This document shows, piece by piece, positions 26,348 to 34,484 of a stretch of 64,000 nucleotides of DNA. A program made the position numbers and the translations under genes. The notes beneath the pieces were generated by a model that did not search any database, was not told where the DNA came from, and was given only the letters and a program-made list of their open reading frames with translations. This DNA comes from Streptomyces chartreusis (GTDB lineage: Bacteria; Actinomycetota; Actinomycetes; Streptomycetales; Streptomycetaceae), in assembly GCF_008704715.1 (NCBI RefSeq), contig NZ_CP023689.1, positions 6,696,001 to 6,760,000 of the forward strand. Direction: 5' to 3'. The first letter of the stretch is position 1; each line of letters starts with the position of its first letter.

Positions 26348-27016
26348 TCAGCGGCTGCCGGTCAGGTGCGCGAACACGACGACGTTGCCCCGGTACCCGG
26401 TCGTCCGTGAGTAGCCGCCGCCGCAGGTGATCACCCGCAGTTCGGGGCGGGCCGCGGGGCCGTACACCTTCTCGTCCGGGAAGCCCTTCGCGTCGTACAC
26501 CTCGACGGCGTAGACGGAGAACAGGGCCGTGCCGCCGTCGCGGCGGGCCACCTCGATCGTGCTGCCCTTGCGCAGGGCACCGAGGCGGTAGAAGACCGCG
26601 GGCCCGTCGGCGTCGTCGACATGGCCGGCGACGATCGCGGTGCCCGTCTCACCGGGCGTGGTGCCGGCCTCGTACCAGCCGGCGAGGTTCTCCCGGCCGG
26701 CGGGCGGGACGTCGAGGCTGCCGTTCCGCGTCAGGCCGAGGCCCATGAGGGGGGCGTCGACGCGGATCGACGGTATGCGTATGCGGTCGGGCGGGGAGGG
26801 CGCCAGCGCGAGCGCGGCGGCGTGCAGCGGGTCGCGCGGGCCGGTGCGCGGGCCGCCGCTCCCGGTGTCCGGCAAGGCGGCCCCGGCCTGCGCCGGCGAC
26901 GGCTGCGGCGGGGCGTGGGTCTCGCCGCCGCTGTGCAGCAGCCAGGCGCCGCAGCACACGGCAAGGACGGTGGCGGCGGCTATCGCGGCGTCACCGACGC
27001 TCCTTCGACCGCGCAC
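26348..27016 (-). CDS. Class F sortase
   Basis: 222 residues with an N-terminal membrane anchor (AAIAAATVLAVCCGAWLL), a Pro/Ala-rich stretch and a sortase domain. The catalytic His is in IVAGHVDD, the Cys in VITCGGGYSR, and an Arg follows the Cys as expected. It joins or trims surface proteins outside the membrane; class F sortases of actinobacteria are mostly uncharacterised. The GTG at 27016 is chosen because GGGAGG lies five bases upstream; a GTG ten codons earlier is possible. The exported protein gene at 27134-27649 lies directly upstream on the same strand and is the obvious functional neighbour. Confidence 0.9.
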   Translation of the reverse strand: MRGRRSVGDAAIAAATVLAVCCGAWLLHSGGETHAPPQPSPAQAGAALPDTGSGGPRTGPRDPLHAAALALAPSPPDRIRIPSIRVDAPLMGLGLTRNGSLDVPPAGRENLAGWYEAGTTPGETGTAIVAGHVDDADGPAVFYRLGALRKGSTIEVARRDGGTALFSVYAVEVYDAKGFPDEKVYGPAARPELRVITCGGGYSRTTGYRGNVVVFAHLTGSR

Positions 27017-27133
27017 GCGAGCCTCCCGTGACTCTCCTCGGACCACCCGTTCCCCCTCCGGGCCGCGAGGGGCGTCGGACCCGGAGGGGGAGGGGACGTG
27101 CGGTACCGGCGGACGGACAGCGGAGGGTGTCCG

Positions 27134-27649
27134 TCAGATCCCGTCGCCTCTCGCCCGGCGATGCAGGAGCCAGGTACCGCCCGCGGCGGCGACGGCGAGA
27201 GCCGCCACGCCGGCCGCGGTCTGCACGGGGTCGCGGCCAAGAGCTCCGCCGACCCCCGTCTTCACACTTCCTCTCGGAGGCACCTGCTGCCCGCTCGCCG
27301 GCGTCAGCGTGACCACCAGGTCGCCCGCGATCCGTTTGCCGCCGTCGGCGCAGGTCGCGACGATCTCGTACGTCCCCGGCTGCGCGCTCGGCGGCACCCG
27401 GAACCGTCCGCTCGCCGCCCGCTCCCGCGGCGCCAGCGTGAACGAACCGGCACCGACCGCGCTGGCGTCGCCCGCCGCACCGCCGTCCCGGCACGCGGTC
27501 GTGTCCACCGTGACCTGCTCGCCCGGATCGACCGACGCCGGGCGCAGCTCCAGGCCGTCCGCGTCGGTGCCGTACGCCGGTGCGACGAGGGTCGCCAGGG
27601 CGCCGAGGGCCAGTGCGGTCCCGGTCAGCAGACGGGCGGTACGACGCAT
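27134..27649 (-). CDS. Exported membrane-anchored protein beside the sortase
   Basis: 171 residues. A signal peptide (MRRTARLLTGTALALGALA, cleavage near AYG) precedes a small beta-rich domain with two cysteines (TACRDGG, ATCADGG) that could pair, a linker, and a C-terminal membrane helix ending WLLHRRARGDGI. This surface-protein layout resembles a sortase substrate, but the sequence before the helix (SVKTGVGG) is not a clear LPXTG or LAXTG motif. GAGGAGC precedes the ATG at 27649. It is probably co-transcribed with the class F sortase, with a gap of 117 bases. Confidence 0.78.
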   Translation of the reverse strand: MRRTARLLTGTALALGALATLVAPAYGTDADGLELRPASVDPGEQVTVDTTACRDGGAAGDASAVGAGSFTLAPRERAASGRFRVPPSAQPGTYEIVATCADGGKRIAGDLVVTLTPASGQQVPPRGSVKTGVGGALGRDPVQTAAGVAALAVAAAGGTWLLHRRARGDGI

Positions 27650-27910
27650 CGATGCTCCTCCGAGCGCAACGGACCCACGGCCCGCGACACCCCCATGTGC
27701 CGCCGTCGGCCGAGCCCTGCCCTTCCGAGGAAAGGCCCGGCACGGCGAGCGCGCTCCCCGAGAGCACGCCGAAAGAGGGGTTGCCGGGCGCCCGAAGCGA
27801 GCGGAAGGACCCGCGTACGGCACCGTTTCAGCAGGTCATCGGGGCGGGACGAGGGTGGCGTGAAAGAGATTCGGTTGGGTGCGGCGCCGGGGTGTGAACG
27901 GGTGACGGAA

Positions 27911-28858
27911 TCAGCCGGACACGTGGCCCGGGTGGGCCTGCGCCAGTACCTCCGCGACCGCCCGCCGCCCCACGGACGCCAGCACCGGATTCGTACCGTT
28001 TCCGCAGGTGTCGCCGTAGTGGTGCTCCGCCATCAGGCCGAAGCACAGCGCCCACCCCCGGCCGCGGGCCCAGGTCGCCTCGTCGACGTCGGCCGCCGCA
28101 CGGAACACCTCGCGCGCCTCGGCGTCGAAGACCGCCCACGCGGCGATGGTGTCGGCCGCCGGGTCACCGACCCCGAGGCCGCCGAAGTCGATGACGGCGG
28201 TGAGCCGGCCGGCGGAGGTCAGCAGGTTGCCCGGGAGGAGGTCGCCATGGAGCCAGACCGGGGCGTGGTCCCACTGGGGGAGACGGAGGGCGTCCTCCCA
28301 GACCGCGGTCGCGGCCGGGGCGTCCAGCGTGCCGGCGGCGCCCAGGTCGCGGATCGCGGCGCGTACATGGGCGTCGTTCTTGCGCACCGGACCGCCCCGC
28401 CAGGACGGCGGACCGCCGGCCGCGTCCACCTTCCGCAGCGCCGCCACGAACCGGCCCAACTTATCGGCAGCCTCCGCCAGTTCGGTCAGCGGCGCGTCGT
28501 GGGCGTTCTCGCCGTCGAGCCAGCGGTACACACCCCACGGCAGTGCGTAGCCGGCGCCCGGCGCGCCCTTCGCCAGCGGTACCGGGACGGCCAGCGGAAG
28601 ACGCGGCGCCAGGCGCGGCAGCCAGCGGTGCTCGGTGTCGACCTGCCGGGCCCCGCCGGGCAGCCGCGGCAGCCGTACGACCATGTCGTCGCCCAGCCGG
28701 TACATCGCGTTGTCGGTCCCGGCGGAACGGACCCGCCGCACCGCCAGCCCGCCCCACTCCGGGAACTGCTCCGCGACCAGCCGCCCGACCAGCGCCGCGT
28801 CGATGTCCAGCTCATCGGCGCGCATCTTCCCGACGAACGACTCACGACCGGACGACAT
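27911..28858 (-). CDS. Aminoglycoside-phosphotransferase-fold kinase
   Basis: 315 residues of the APH/choline-kinase fold. The nucleotide loop region is near AGTDNAMYRLGDDMVVRLPR, the catalytic loop is WLHGDLLPGNLL and the magnesium motif is VIDFGGLGVGDP. Such proteins phosphorylate small molecules (antibiotics, amino sugars, thiamine). The specific substrate cannot be given, and resistance should not be assumed. GGAG lies four bases before the ATG at 28858. It is flanked by the intergenic repeat upstream. Confidence 0.88.
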   Translation of the reverse strand: MSSGRESFVGKMRADELDIDAALVGRLVAEQFPEWGGLAVRRVRSAGTDNAMYRLGDDMVVRLPRLPGGARQVDTEHRWLPRLAPRLPLAVPVPLAKGAPGAGYALPWGVYRWLDGENAHDAPLTELAEAADKLGRFVAALRKVDAAGGPPSWRGGPVRKNDAHVRAAIRDLGAAGTLDAPAATAVWEDALRLPQWDHAPVWLHGDLLPGNLLTSAGRLTAVIDFGGLGVGDPAADTIAAWAVFDAEAREVFRAAADVDEATWARGRGWALCFGLMAEHHYGDTCGNGTNPVLASVGRRAVAEVLAQAHPGHVSG

Positions 28859-28896
28859 ACGGCTCCATCATGGCTGGGCAGGACCGTGCCAACCTA

Positions 28897-28941
28897 GGGG
28901 CGCGGGGAACTGCGCGACCAGCCATTTACGACCCGCACCCG
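28897..28941 (+). repeat. Intergenic palindromic repeat, copy A
   Basis: Contains the core GCGCGGGGAACTGCGCGAC followed by CAGCCA and, further on, ACGACCCGCACCCG. Other copies are at 33493-33526, 35383-35428, 41565-41655 (two) and 47101-47144. The core has self-complementary ends (GCGC around GGGAACT) and can form a small hairpin. It sits between the kinase start and the M4 protease stop. Confidence 0.85.
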
Positions 28942-28976
28942 GCCGCGCAGCCCACCCCCACCCCCTGTCCCCAGCG

Positions 28977-30623
28977 TCAGCCCACGTTCACCGCGCTCCA
29001 AGCCGCGGCGACCGCACGCTCCTCCGCACTCCCGGCCCCGTACAGGTCCTTGGCCGCGCTGAGCGTCGCCGTCCGCGCCCCCGCGTACTTCGTCGAGGAC
29101 GTCATGTAGACGGTCAGCGCCCGGTACCAGATCTTCCCGAGCTTGTCCCGCCCGATCCCGCTCACCGAAGACCCGTCACAGGTGGGGGAGTTGTAGCTCA
29201 CCCCGTTCACCGTCCGCGCCCCGCTGCCCTCGGCCAGCAGATACGCGAAGTGGTTGCCGACCCCCGACGAGTAGTGCACGTCCAGCTGCGCGGTCGACGT
29301 GCTCCAGCAGTCCACCGAGACCCCGTCCCTCGACGGCTTGTCCATGTACCGCAGGGCATCGCGCCCGAGCCCCGACCGGACGACCTTCTCGCCGATCAGA
29401 TAGTCCCCGGGATCCGAGGAGTTGCCGGCGTGGAACTCCACCAGCGACCCGAAGATGTCGGACGTCGCCTCGTTCAGTCCGCCGGACTCGCCCGAGTACG
29501 TCAGCGCCGCCGTCTTCGACGTCACGCCGTGCGACATCTCGTGCCCGGCGACGTCCAGCGACACCAGCGGACCGAGCTGGGTGCCGTCACCGTCGCCGTA
29601 CGTCATGCAGAAGCAACTGTCGTCCCAGAAGGCGTTGTTGTAGGCGTTGCCGTAGTGCACACGGTTGAACGAGCCCTTGCCGTCGCCCCCGATGCCGTTG
29701 CGGCCGTGGACGTCCCGGTAGTAGTCCCACGTCGCGTCCGTGCCGTACTGCGCGTCCACCGCGGCCGTCGAGCGGTCGGCCGAAGCCCCGGTGCCCCAGT
29801 GGTTGTCGGCGTCGGTGAAGACCGTCGCGGGCGCGCGGTCGAGGCAGATGGTCAGGATGCACAGGTCGGTCTTGTTCGCCGCGTCACCCGTGTAAGTGCC
29901 GCCGCGCGTCGCGTCCTTGAGCTGGTACGACGACCCCGACGCCGTCGTCTGCAGCGGCACCGTGCCCGCGTACAGCGACTTGCCGTCACCGGACGCCGTC
30001 TCGATGCTGTCCCACGCGTCGATCTGCCTGCCCGTGCCGGCGTCGGTCAGCACGGTCCGGGCGACCGGGTTGCCGAGAGAGTCCTGGGCGACCGCGTCGG
30101 TCCGCCAGGCCAGCTTCGGGGTGCCGTGCAGGGCGTCGACGACCAGCTCGGGCCTGGAGGTGAGCTTCTTGAGCGTCTCGCCGACGTTCACGGCACGCAG
30201 GGCGGTCGCGGCGAGGTCGGCGGCCCGGGGGCCGGAGACCCCGGGCGACACGCTCTTCAGGGAGATGGGGCGCGCGACGGCGCGGGAGGCGCCGCGGTAC
30301 GTGCCGTCCTTCTTCAGATGCACGACGAAGTCGCCCCCGAGCACGGGGAGTCGGTGATACGTCCGGTCGTAGCGGACGTGCTGTGCGCCGTCCGAGTCCA
30401 CCACCACGTCCCGGACGCGGGTGTCCTGTGCGGCCGTCAGGCCCAGGCTCCCCGCGACGTCGGAGAGGACCGAGGCCGCGTTCTCCACGGCGTCGGCCCT
30501 GCTGGGCGGTTCGTCCGCGCCGGCGGTGGGGGTGAGGACGGCGGCCAGCAGGCCGGCGACGGCGACCGCGGTGCCCGCGGCGGCAAGTCGGGAACGTCGG
30601 ATGTGCGGCCGTATTCGGCTCAT
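28977..30623 (-). CDS. Secreted M4-family (thermolysin-like) metalloprotease
   Basis: 548-residue preproprotease. A Sec signal peptide covers about residues 1-36 (ending TAGADEPP), followed by an FTP/PepSY-type propeptide to about residue 200. The catalytic domain has the zinc motif HEMSH and the third ligand in GGLNEATSD, then the C-terminal helical domain with VHYSSGVGNHFAYLL, whose His is the usual transition-state residue. CILTICLDR and DDSCFCMTYG provide cysteines for disulfides. An AGGAGAC ribosome site precedes the ATG at 30623. It digests extracellular protein for nutrition, typical of soil actinomycetes. Confidence 0.95.
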   Translation of the reverse strand: MSRIRPHIRRSRLAAAGTAVAVAGLLAAVLTPTAGADEPPSRADAVENAASVLSDVAGSLGLTAAQDTRVRDVVVDSDGAQHVRYDRTYHRLPVLGGDFVVHLKKDGTYRGASRAVARPISLKSVSPGVSGPRAADLAATALRAVNVGETLKKLTSRPELVVDALHGTPKLAWRTDAVAQDSLGNPVARTVLTDAGTGRQIDAWDSIETASGDGKSLYAGTVPLQTTASGSSYQLKDATRGGTYTGDAANKTDLCILTICLDRAPATVFTDADNHWGTGASADRSTAAVDAQYGTDATWDYYRDVHGRNGIGGDGKGSFNRVHYGNAYNNAFWDDSCFCMTYGDGDGTQLGPLVSLDVAGHEMSHGVTSKTAALTYSGESGGLNEATSDIFGSLVEFHAGNSSDPGDYLIGEKVVRSGLGRDALRYMDKPSRDGVSVDCWSTSTAQLDVHYSSGVGNHFAYLLAEGSGARTVNGVSYNSPTCDGSSVSGIGRDKLGKIWYRALTVYMTSSTKYAGARTATLSAAKDLYGAGSAEERAVAAAWSAVNVG

Positions 30624-30736
30624 CGGTCTCCTTGAACTGGGCGGATGCTCGGGAGCTGACCCAGATTCAAGGGGGCGTGAACAGGCTGTGGCCAGGGTGA
30701 ATACGTGGAGGTGTGTGAGAGGAGAGAATCGTTTCC

Positions 30737-31165
30737 GTGACCCTCTCTCCTCGACTCCCGTTCTTCGTCTACGGCACCCTGCGGCCCGGTGAGCCCAACC
30801 ACGACCTGTTCCTGCGGGGGCGCGTGCGCGCGGAGGAGCCGGCGCGGATGGAGGGGGCGGTGCTGTACGACGGACCGGGTTACCCGTACGTCGTCGAGGA
30901 GGTGGGCGGGGGCGGCGTCGTGCACGGCGACCTGGTCACCGCTCGCCCCGAGGAGTACCCGGCCCTGCTGACCGCCCTCGACCTGCTGGAGGAGTACGCC
31001 CCGGGAGACCCCCGGAGCCTCTACGAGCGCGTCGCCCGCCAGGTGCTCCGCGAGACCGACGGAACTGCCGTACGGGCATGGGTGTACGTGGCCGCCCCGA
31101 CTGTCGCGACCCGGCTACGGACCCGGGGCGCCCCGATCCCGAGCGGGGACTGGGGGCGGCGCTGA
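30737..31165 (+). CDS. Gamma-glutamylcyclotransferase-like (AIG2/GGCT fold) protein
   Basis: 142 residues. FFVYGTLRPGEPNH is the GGCT substrate-binding loop, followed by YPYVVEE, LDLLEEYAP and an RAWVYV strand, all as in the family. The catalytic Glu equivalent probably lies in LDLLEEY. Likely cytosolic; it could act on gamma-glutamylamines or peptides. The start is a GTG at 30737; AGGAGAG lies about 12 bases upstream, which is somewhat far. It is convergent with the nitrate reductase gene with only nine bases between stops. Confidence 0.85.
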   Translation: MTLSPRLPFFVYGTLRPGEPNHDLFLRGRVRAEEPARMEGAVLYDGPGYPYVVEEVGGGGVVHGDLVTARPEEYPALLTALDLLEEYAPGDPRSLYERVARQVLRETDGTAVRAWVYVAAPTVATRLRTRGAPIPSGDWGRR

Positions 31166-31174
31166 GCGGGGGCG

Positions 31175-33352
31175 TTACGACTCGGCCGGCTCCACCCGTA
31201 CCGCGCACGTCTTGAATTCCGGCATTCGGGATGTCGGGTCCAGTGCCGGGTTGGTCAGGGTGTTGGCGCGGCCCTCGCCCGGCCAGTGGAAGGGCATGAA
31301 GACCGTGTCGGGGCGGATGGCGGTCGTGATGCGGGCGGGGGCCACCGCGCGGCCCCGGCGTGAGATCACGGCCAACGGGTCGCCGTCGGCCGCTCCGAGC
31401 CGGGCCGCCAGCCGGGGGTGGAGCTCCACGAAGGGGCCCGGCGCCGCGCTGTTCAGTTCGTCGACGCGTCGGGTCTGGGCGCCGGACTGGTACTGGGCCA
31501 CGACCCGTCCGGTGGTGAGAAGGACCGGGTACTCGTCGTCGGGTTCCTCGGCGGCCGCCCGGTGCGAGACGGGCGCGAACCTCGCGCGTCCGTCGGGGGT
31601 GGCGAAGCGGTCGAGGAAGAGACGGGGCGTGCCGGGGTGCGGTGCCGCGTCGGCATCGTGGTCCTGCGCGGGGTCGTCGGGTCCGGCGTCCAGTGAGGCG
31701 TCCTCGGAGTCGCCCGCGTCGTCGGCCGCCCCCGTCGCCGCCGGACACGGCCAGAACACCCCGTTCTCCTCCGCCAGCCTCCGGTACGTGATCCCCGAAT
31801 AGTCGGCCGGCCCGCCCGCGCTCGCCCGCCTCAGCTCCTCGAAGACCTCCTCGGCGTCGGTCGGGAAGCCCTTCTCCAGCGCACGTTCCCCACCCAGCCG
31901 TGCCGCGAGCTCGTGCATGATCTCCAGGTCGCTGCGGACCCCCTCCGGCGGGGTGACCGCCCGGCGGCGCAGCAGGACCCGGCCCTCCAGGTTGGTCGTC
32001 GTGCCCGTCTCCTCCGCCCACTGCGTCACCGGCAGGACGACGTCCGCGAGCTCCGCCGTCTCCGACAGCACGACGTCGCACACGGCGAGGAAGTCGAGGG
32101 ACTTGATGCGCTCCTCGATGTGCGCGGCCCGCGGCGCCGACACCACCGGGTTGGAGCCCATCAGCAGCAGGGACTTGATGTCGGTGCCGAGCGCGTCCAG
32201 CAGTTCGTAGGCGCTGCGCCCCGGACCGGGCAGGCTGTCCGGGTCCACGCCCCACACCTCGGCGACATGCCGGCGCGCCACCGGGTCGTCCAGCTTGCGG
32301 TACCCGGGCAACTGGTCGGCCTTCTGGCCGTGTTCGCGCCCGCCCTGCCCGTTGCCCTGCCCGGTCAGGCAGCCGTATCCGGACAGCGGCCGGCCCGCCC
32401 GCCCCGTCGCCAGGCACAGGTTGATCCAGGCGCCCACGGTGTCGGTGCCCTTGGACTGCTGCTCGGGTCCGCGCGCGGTCAGCACCATGGCGTGCTCCGG
32501 CTCGCAGAACATCCGTACGGCCTCCCGGAGCTGCGGTACGGGCACCCCCGTGATCCGCTCCACGTACTCCGGCCAGTGCGCCATCGCGGCGGCCCGCGCG
32601 TCCTCCCAGCCGGCCGTGCGCTCCTGGACGTACTCCTCGTCCACCCGCCCCTCGGCGACGACCAGGTGCAGCAGGCCGAGGGCGAGCGCGAGGTCGGTGC
32701 CGGGGCGCGGGGCCAGGTGCAGATCGGCCTGCTCGGCGGTCCGCGTGCGGCGCGGGTCGACGACGATCAGCGTGCCGCCGTTCTCCCGCAGCTCGGTGAA
32801 GTAGCGCAGCGAGGGCGGCATCGTCTCCGCGGGGTTGGAGCCGACGAGGATGACGCAGCCGGTCCTCGGGATGTCCTCCAGCGGGAACGGCAGCCCCCGG
32901 TCCAGGCCGAACGCCTTCATCCCCGCCGCGGCCGCCGACGACATGCAGAAGCGGCCGTTGTAGTCGATCTGCGAGGTGCCGAGCACGATCCGCGCGAACT
33001 TGCCGAGGCCGTACGCCTTCTCGTTCGTCAGGCCGCCCCCGCCGAAGACACCGCACGCGTCCGGGCCATGTTCCGTACGCGTGCGGTGCAGGCCCTTCGC
33101 GACGCGGTCGAGCGCCTCGTCCCACGTGGCCGGCACGAGCGTGCCGCCCGACCGCACCAGCGGCGAGGTCAGACGGACGCCCGGGGCCAGCACCGCGGCA
33201 GCCGTACGGCCCTTGCCGCACAGCGCTCCCCGGTTCACCGGGAAGTCCGGGCGCTCGACCACCGCGACACCCCCGTCCTGCTGGGGCGTGAGGTTCATTC
33301 CACACTGCAGGGCGCAGTACGGGCAGTGGGTGGGCGTCGCGGAGTTCTGCAT
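31175..33352 (-). CDS. nasA: Assimilatory nitrate reductase, molybdopterin catalytic subunit
   Basis: 725-residue bis-MGD oxidoreductase. An N-terminal [4Fe-4S] site CPYCALQCGM (Cys10, Cys13, Cys17) plus Cys45 is followed by the molybdopterin domains and the dinucleotide-binding C-terminus (TTGRVVAQYQSG to PFHWPGEG). Cys136 in NGRFCMSS is at the Mo-ligand position, as in NapA/NasA enzymes rather than a selenocysteine formate dehydrogenase. A C-terminal [2Fe-2S] extension is absent. An acidic low-complexity insert (about residues 560-595) is unusual. AAGGG precedes the ATG at 33352, and a GlnR-like box lies 13-50 bases upstream. Nitrite reductase is about 11 kb away. A formate-dehydrogenase-like role is the alternative. 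Confidence 0.88.
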   Translation of the reverse strand: MQNSATPTHCPYCALQCGMNLTPQQDGGVAVVERPDFPVNRGALCGKGRTAAAVLAPGVRLTSPLVRSGGTLVPATWDEALDRVAKGLHRTRTEHGPDACGVFGGGGLTNEKAYGLGKFARIVLGTSQIDYNGRFCMSSAAAAGMKAFGLDRGLPFPLEDIPRTGCVILVGSNPAETMPPSLRYFTELRENGGTLIVVDPRRTRTAEQADLHLAPRPGTDLALALGLLHLVVAEGRVDEEYVQERTAGWEDARAAAMAHWPEYVERITGVPVPQLREAVRMFCEPEHAMVLTARGPEQQSKGTDTVGAWINLCLATGRAGRPLSGYGCLTGQGNGQGGREHGQKADQLPGYRKLDDPVARRHVAEVWGVDPDSLPGPGRSAYELLDALGTDIKSLLLMGSNPVVSAPRAAHIEERIKSLDFLAVCDVVLSETAELADVVLPVTQWAEETGTTTNLEGRVLLRRRAVTPPEGVRSDLEIMHELAARLGGERALEKGFPTDAEEVFEELRRASAGGPADYSGITYRRLAEENGVFWPCPAATGAADDAGDSEDASLDAGPDDPAQDHDADAAPHPGTPRLFLDRFATPDGRARFAPVSHRAAAEEPDDEYPVLLTTGRVVAQYQSGAQTRRVDELNSAAPGPFVELHPRLAARLGAADGDPLAVISRRGRAVAPARITTAIRPDTVFMPFHWPGEGRANTLTNPALDPTSRMPEFKTCAVRVEPAES

Positions 33353-33364
33353 GCCCTTCAGCGT

Positions 33365-33402
33365 GCTTCCGGCGTGTTACGCCCGCGACGGCCCCCTGTT
33401 AC
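33365..33402 (-). promoter_or_regulatory. GlnR-like box before nasA
   Basis: On the minus strand: GTAAC (33402-33398), n6, CCGTC, n6, GTAAC (33380-33376), n6, GAAGC (33369-33365). The two perfect GTAAC half-sites are 22 bp apart, as in the GlnR consensus, and the last half-site differs from GAAAC at one base. Confidence 0.7.
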
Positions 33403-33492
33403 ACGGCCGGGACGGTGCCCTCCCCGCCACCGCCACGCCGTCGTGAGCTTCGCTGTGGTGCCGTGGCGCGGGTTGTCGGTCGTCCGCCGCTC

Positions 33493-33526
33493 CGTCGTGG
33501 CCGGTCGCGCAGTTCCCGCGCCCCTT
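33493..33526 (-). repeat. Intergenic palindromic repeat, copy B
   Basis: Minus-strand copy of the repeat. The core has lost one G (GCGCGGGAACTGCGCGACC). It lies between nasA and the DUF218 gene. Confidence 0.75.
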
Positions 33527-33574
33527 GAGGGCGCTGCCCTGCCGCCGGCGCGAGGCCGTCCGTTCCGGGCGCCG

Positions 33575-34261
33575 CTACCGCCGCGCGGCCAGCGCGTTCG
33601 CGACCCCCGGCTCCTCGCGCCCGAGGAAGTGCGGGTCCGGCTCGAAGACGGCGTCCAGGGCGGCCTTGCCGGCCGCGAGGATCTCCCGGGTGCCGCCGTA
33701 GTACCAGGTCATGTCGTGCTTGTCCTGCACCCCGACGCCGTACGACGCCACCCCGGCCTCCTCGCACAGCGCGACCGCCCGCCGGATGTGGAAGCCCTGG
33801 CTGATCAGCACCGCCTCGTGCACGCCGAAGATCTTCCTGGCCCGGACGCAGGAGTCCCAGGTGTCGAAGCCCGCGTAGTCGCTGACGATGTGCGCGTCCG
33901 GCACCCCGTGCCTGGTCAGATACGTGCGCATGGCGTCGGGCTCGTCGTAGTCCTTGCGGCTGTTGTCGCCGGTGACCAGGACCACCTTGATCCGCCCCGC
34001 GCGGTACAACTCGGCCGCCGCGTCCAGCCGGTGGGCGAGATAGGGGGAGGGCTCGCCGTCCCACAGCCCGGCGCCGAAGACGACGGCCACGTCGGTGCGC
34101 GGCACGTCCGCCGTGGTGCGCAGCCGGTCGCCGGTGACGACGTACATCCAGGTGGCCGGCAGCAGCGCCAGCACGCATCCGGCCATCACGGCCTGCACCA
34201 GCCGCCGCTGCCCGGCACGGGTGCGCGGAAGTCTCGGTCGGCCCAGCTTCGGTCGGCGCAT
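33575..34261 (-). CDS. DUF218 (SanA/YdcF-like) membrane protein
   Basis: 228 residues. One N-terminal membrane segment (VQAVMAGCVLALLPATWMYVV) is followed by a DUF218 domain: VAVVFGAGLWDGEPSPYLAHRL, VVLVTGDNSRKDYDEPDAM, VSDYAGFDTWDSCVRARKIFG and LISQGFHIRRAVALCEEAG. This matches SanA/vancomycin-sensitivity-type proteins linked to envelope integrity; the biochemical role is not known. GGGAGGG lies eight bases before the ATG at 34261. It is divergent from the sirohydrochlorin chelatase gene. Confidence 0.88.
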   Translation of the reverse strand: MRRPKLGRPRLPRTRAGQRRLVQAVMAGCVLALLPATWMYVVTGDRLRTTADVPRTDVAVVFGAGLWDGEPSPYLAHRLDAAAELYRAGRIKVVLVTGDNSRKDYDEPDAMRTYLTRHGVPDAHIVSDYAGFDTWDSCVRARKIFGVHEAVLISQGFHIRRAVALCEEAGVASYGVGVQDKHDMTWYYGGTREILAAGKAALDAVFEPDPHFLGREEPGVANALAARR

Positions 34262-34435
34262 CGGACGGTCCCTCCCCGGTCGGCACACGGCCTGTCCTCG
34301 ACCTTCAGGGACGCCCGCCCGGCCGCCGCGGTTCACTCCGCACGACGTGAGCAGCTTCACTTCGAGATGTGAAACCGCAGGTCATGCCACCTCACACCGC
34401 CCGGGTACCGCGCCGTGAACCCGGTGTAAGAACCC

Positions 34436-34451
34436 GTTATTCCTGCGAAAC
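34436..34451 (+). promoter_or_regulatory. GlnR-like site before the sirohydrochlorin chelatase gene
   Basis: GTTAT-n6-GAAAC on the plus strand, 34-49 bases before the start codon. A GTGAA lies near the expected upstream half-site but is one base off. Weaker than the boxes at 21414 and 33365, but the gene function fits. Confidence 0.5.
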
Positions 34452-34484
34452 GGGGCGGCAACGTCCCGCCGCCACCATCGGTTC

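Noticed and set aside
27911..28858. Aminoglycoside resistance gene
   Set aside because: The fold is APH-like, but many such kinases act on other substrates and nothing around suggests an antibiotic cluster.
33470..33500. TTGTCGGTC as a third damage promoter
   Set aside because: No TAnnnT at the right distance and no start codon follows on that strand.
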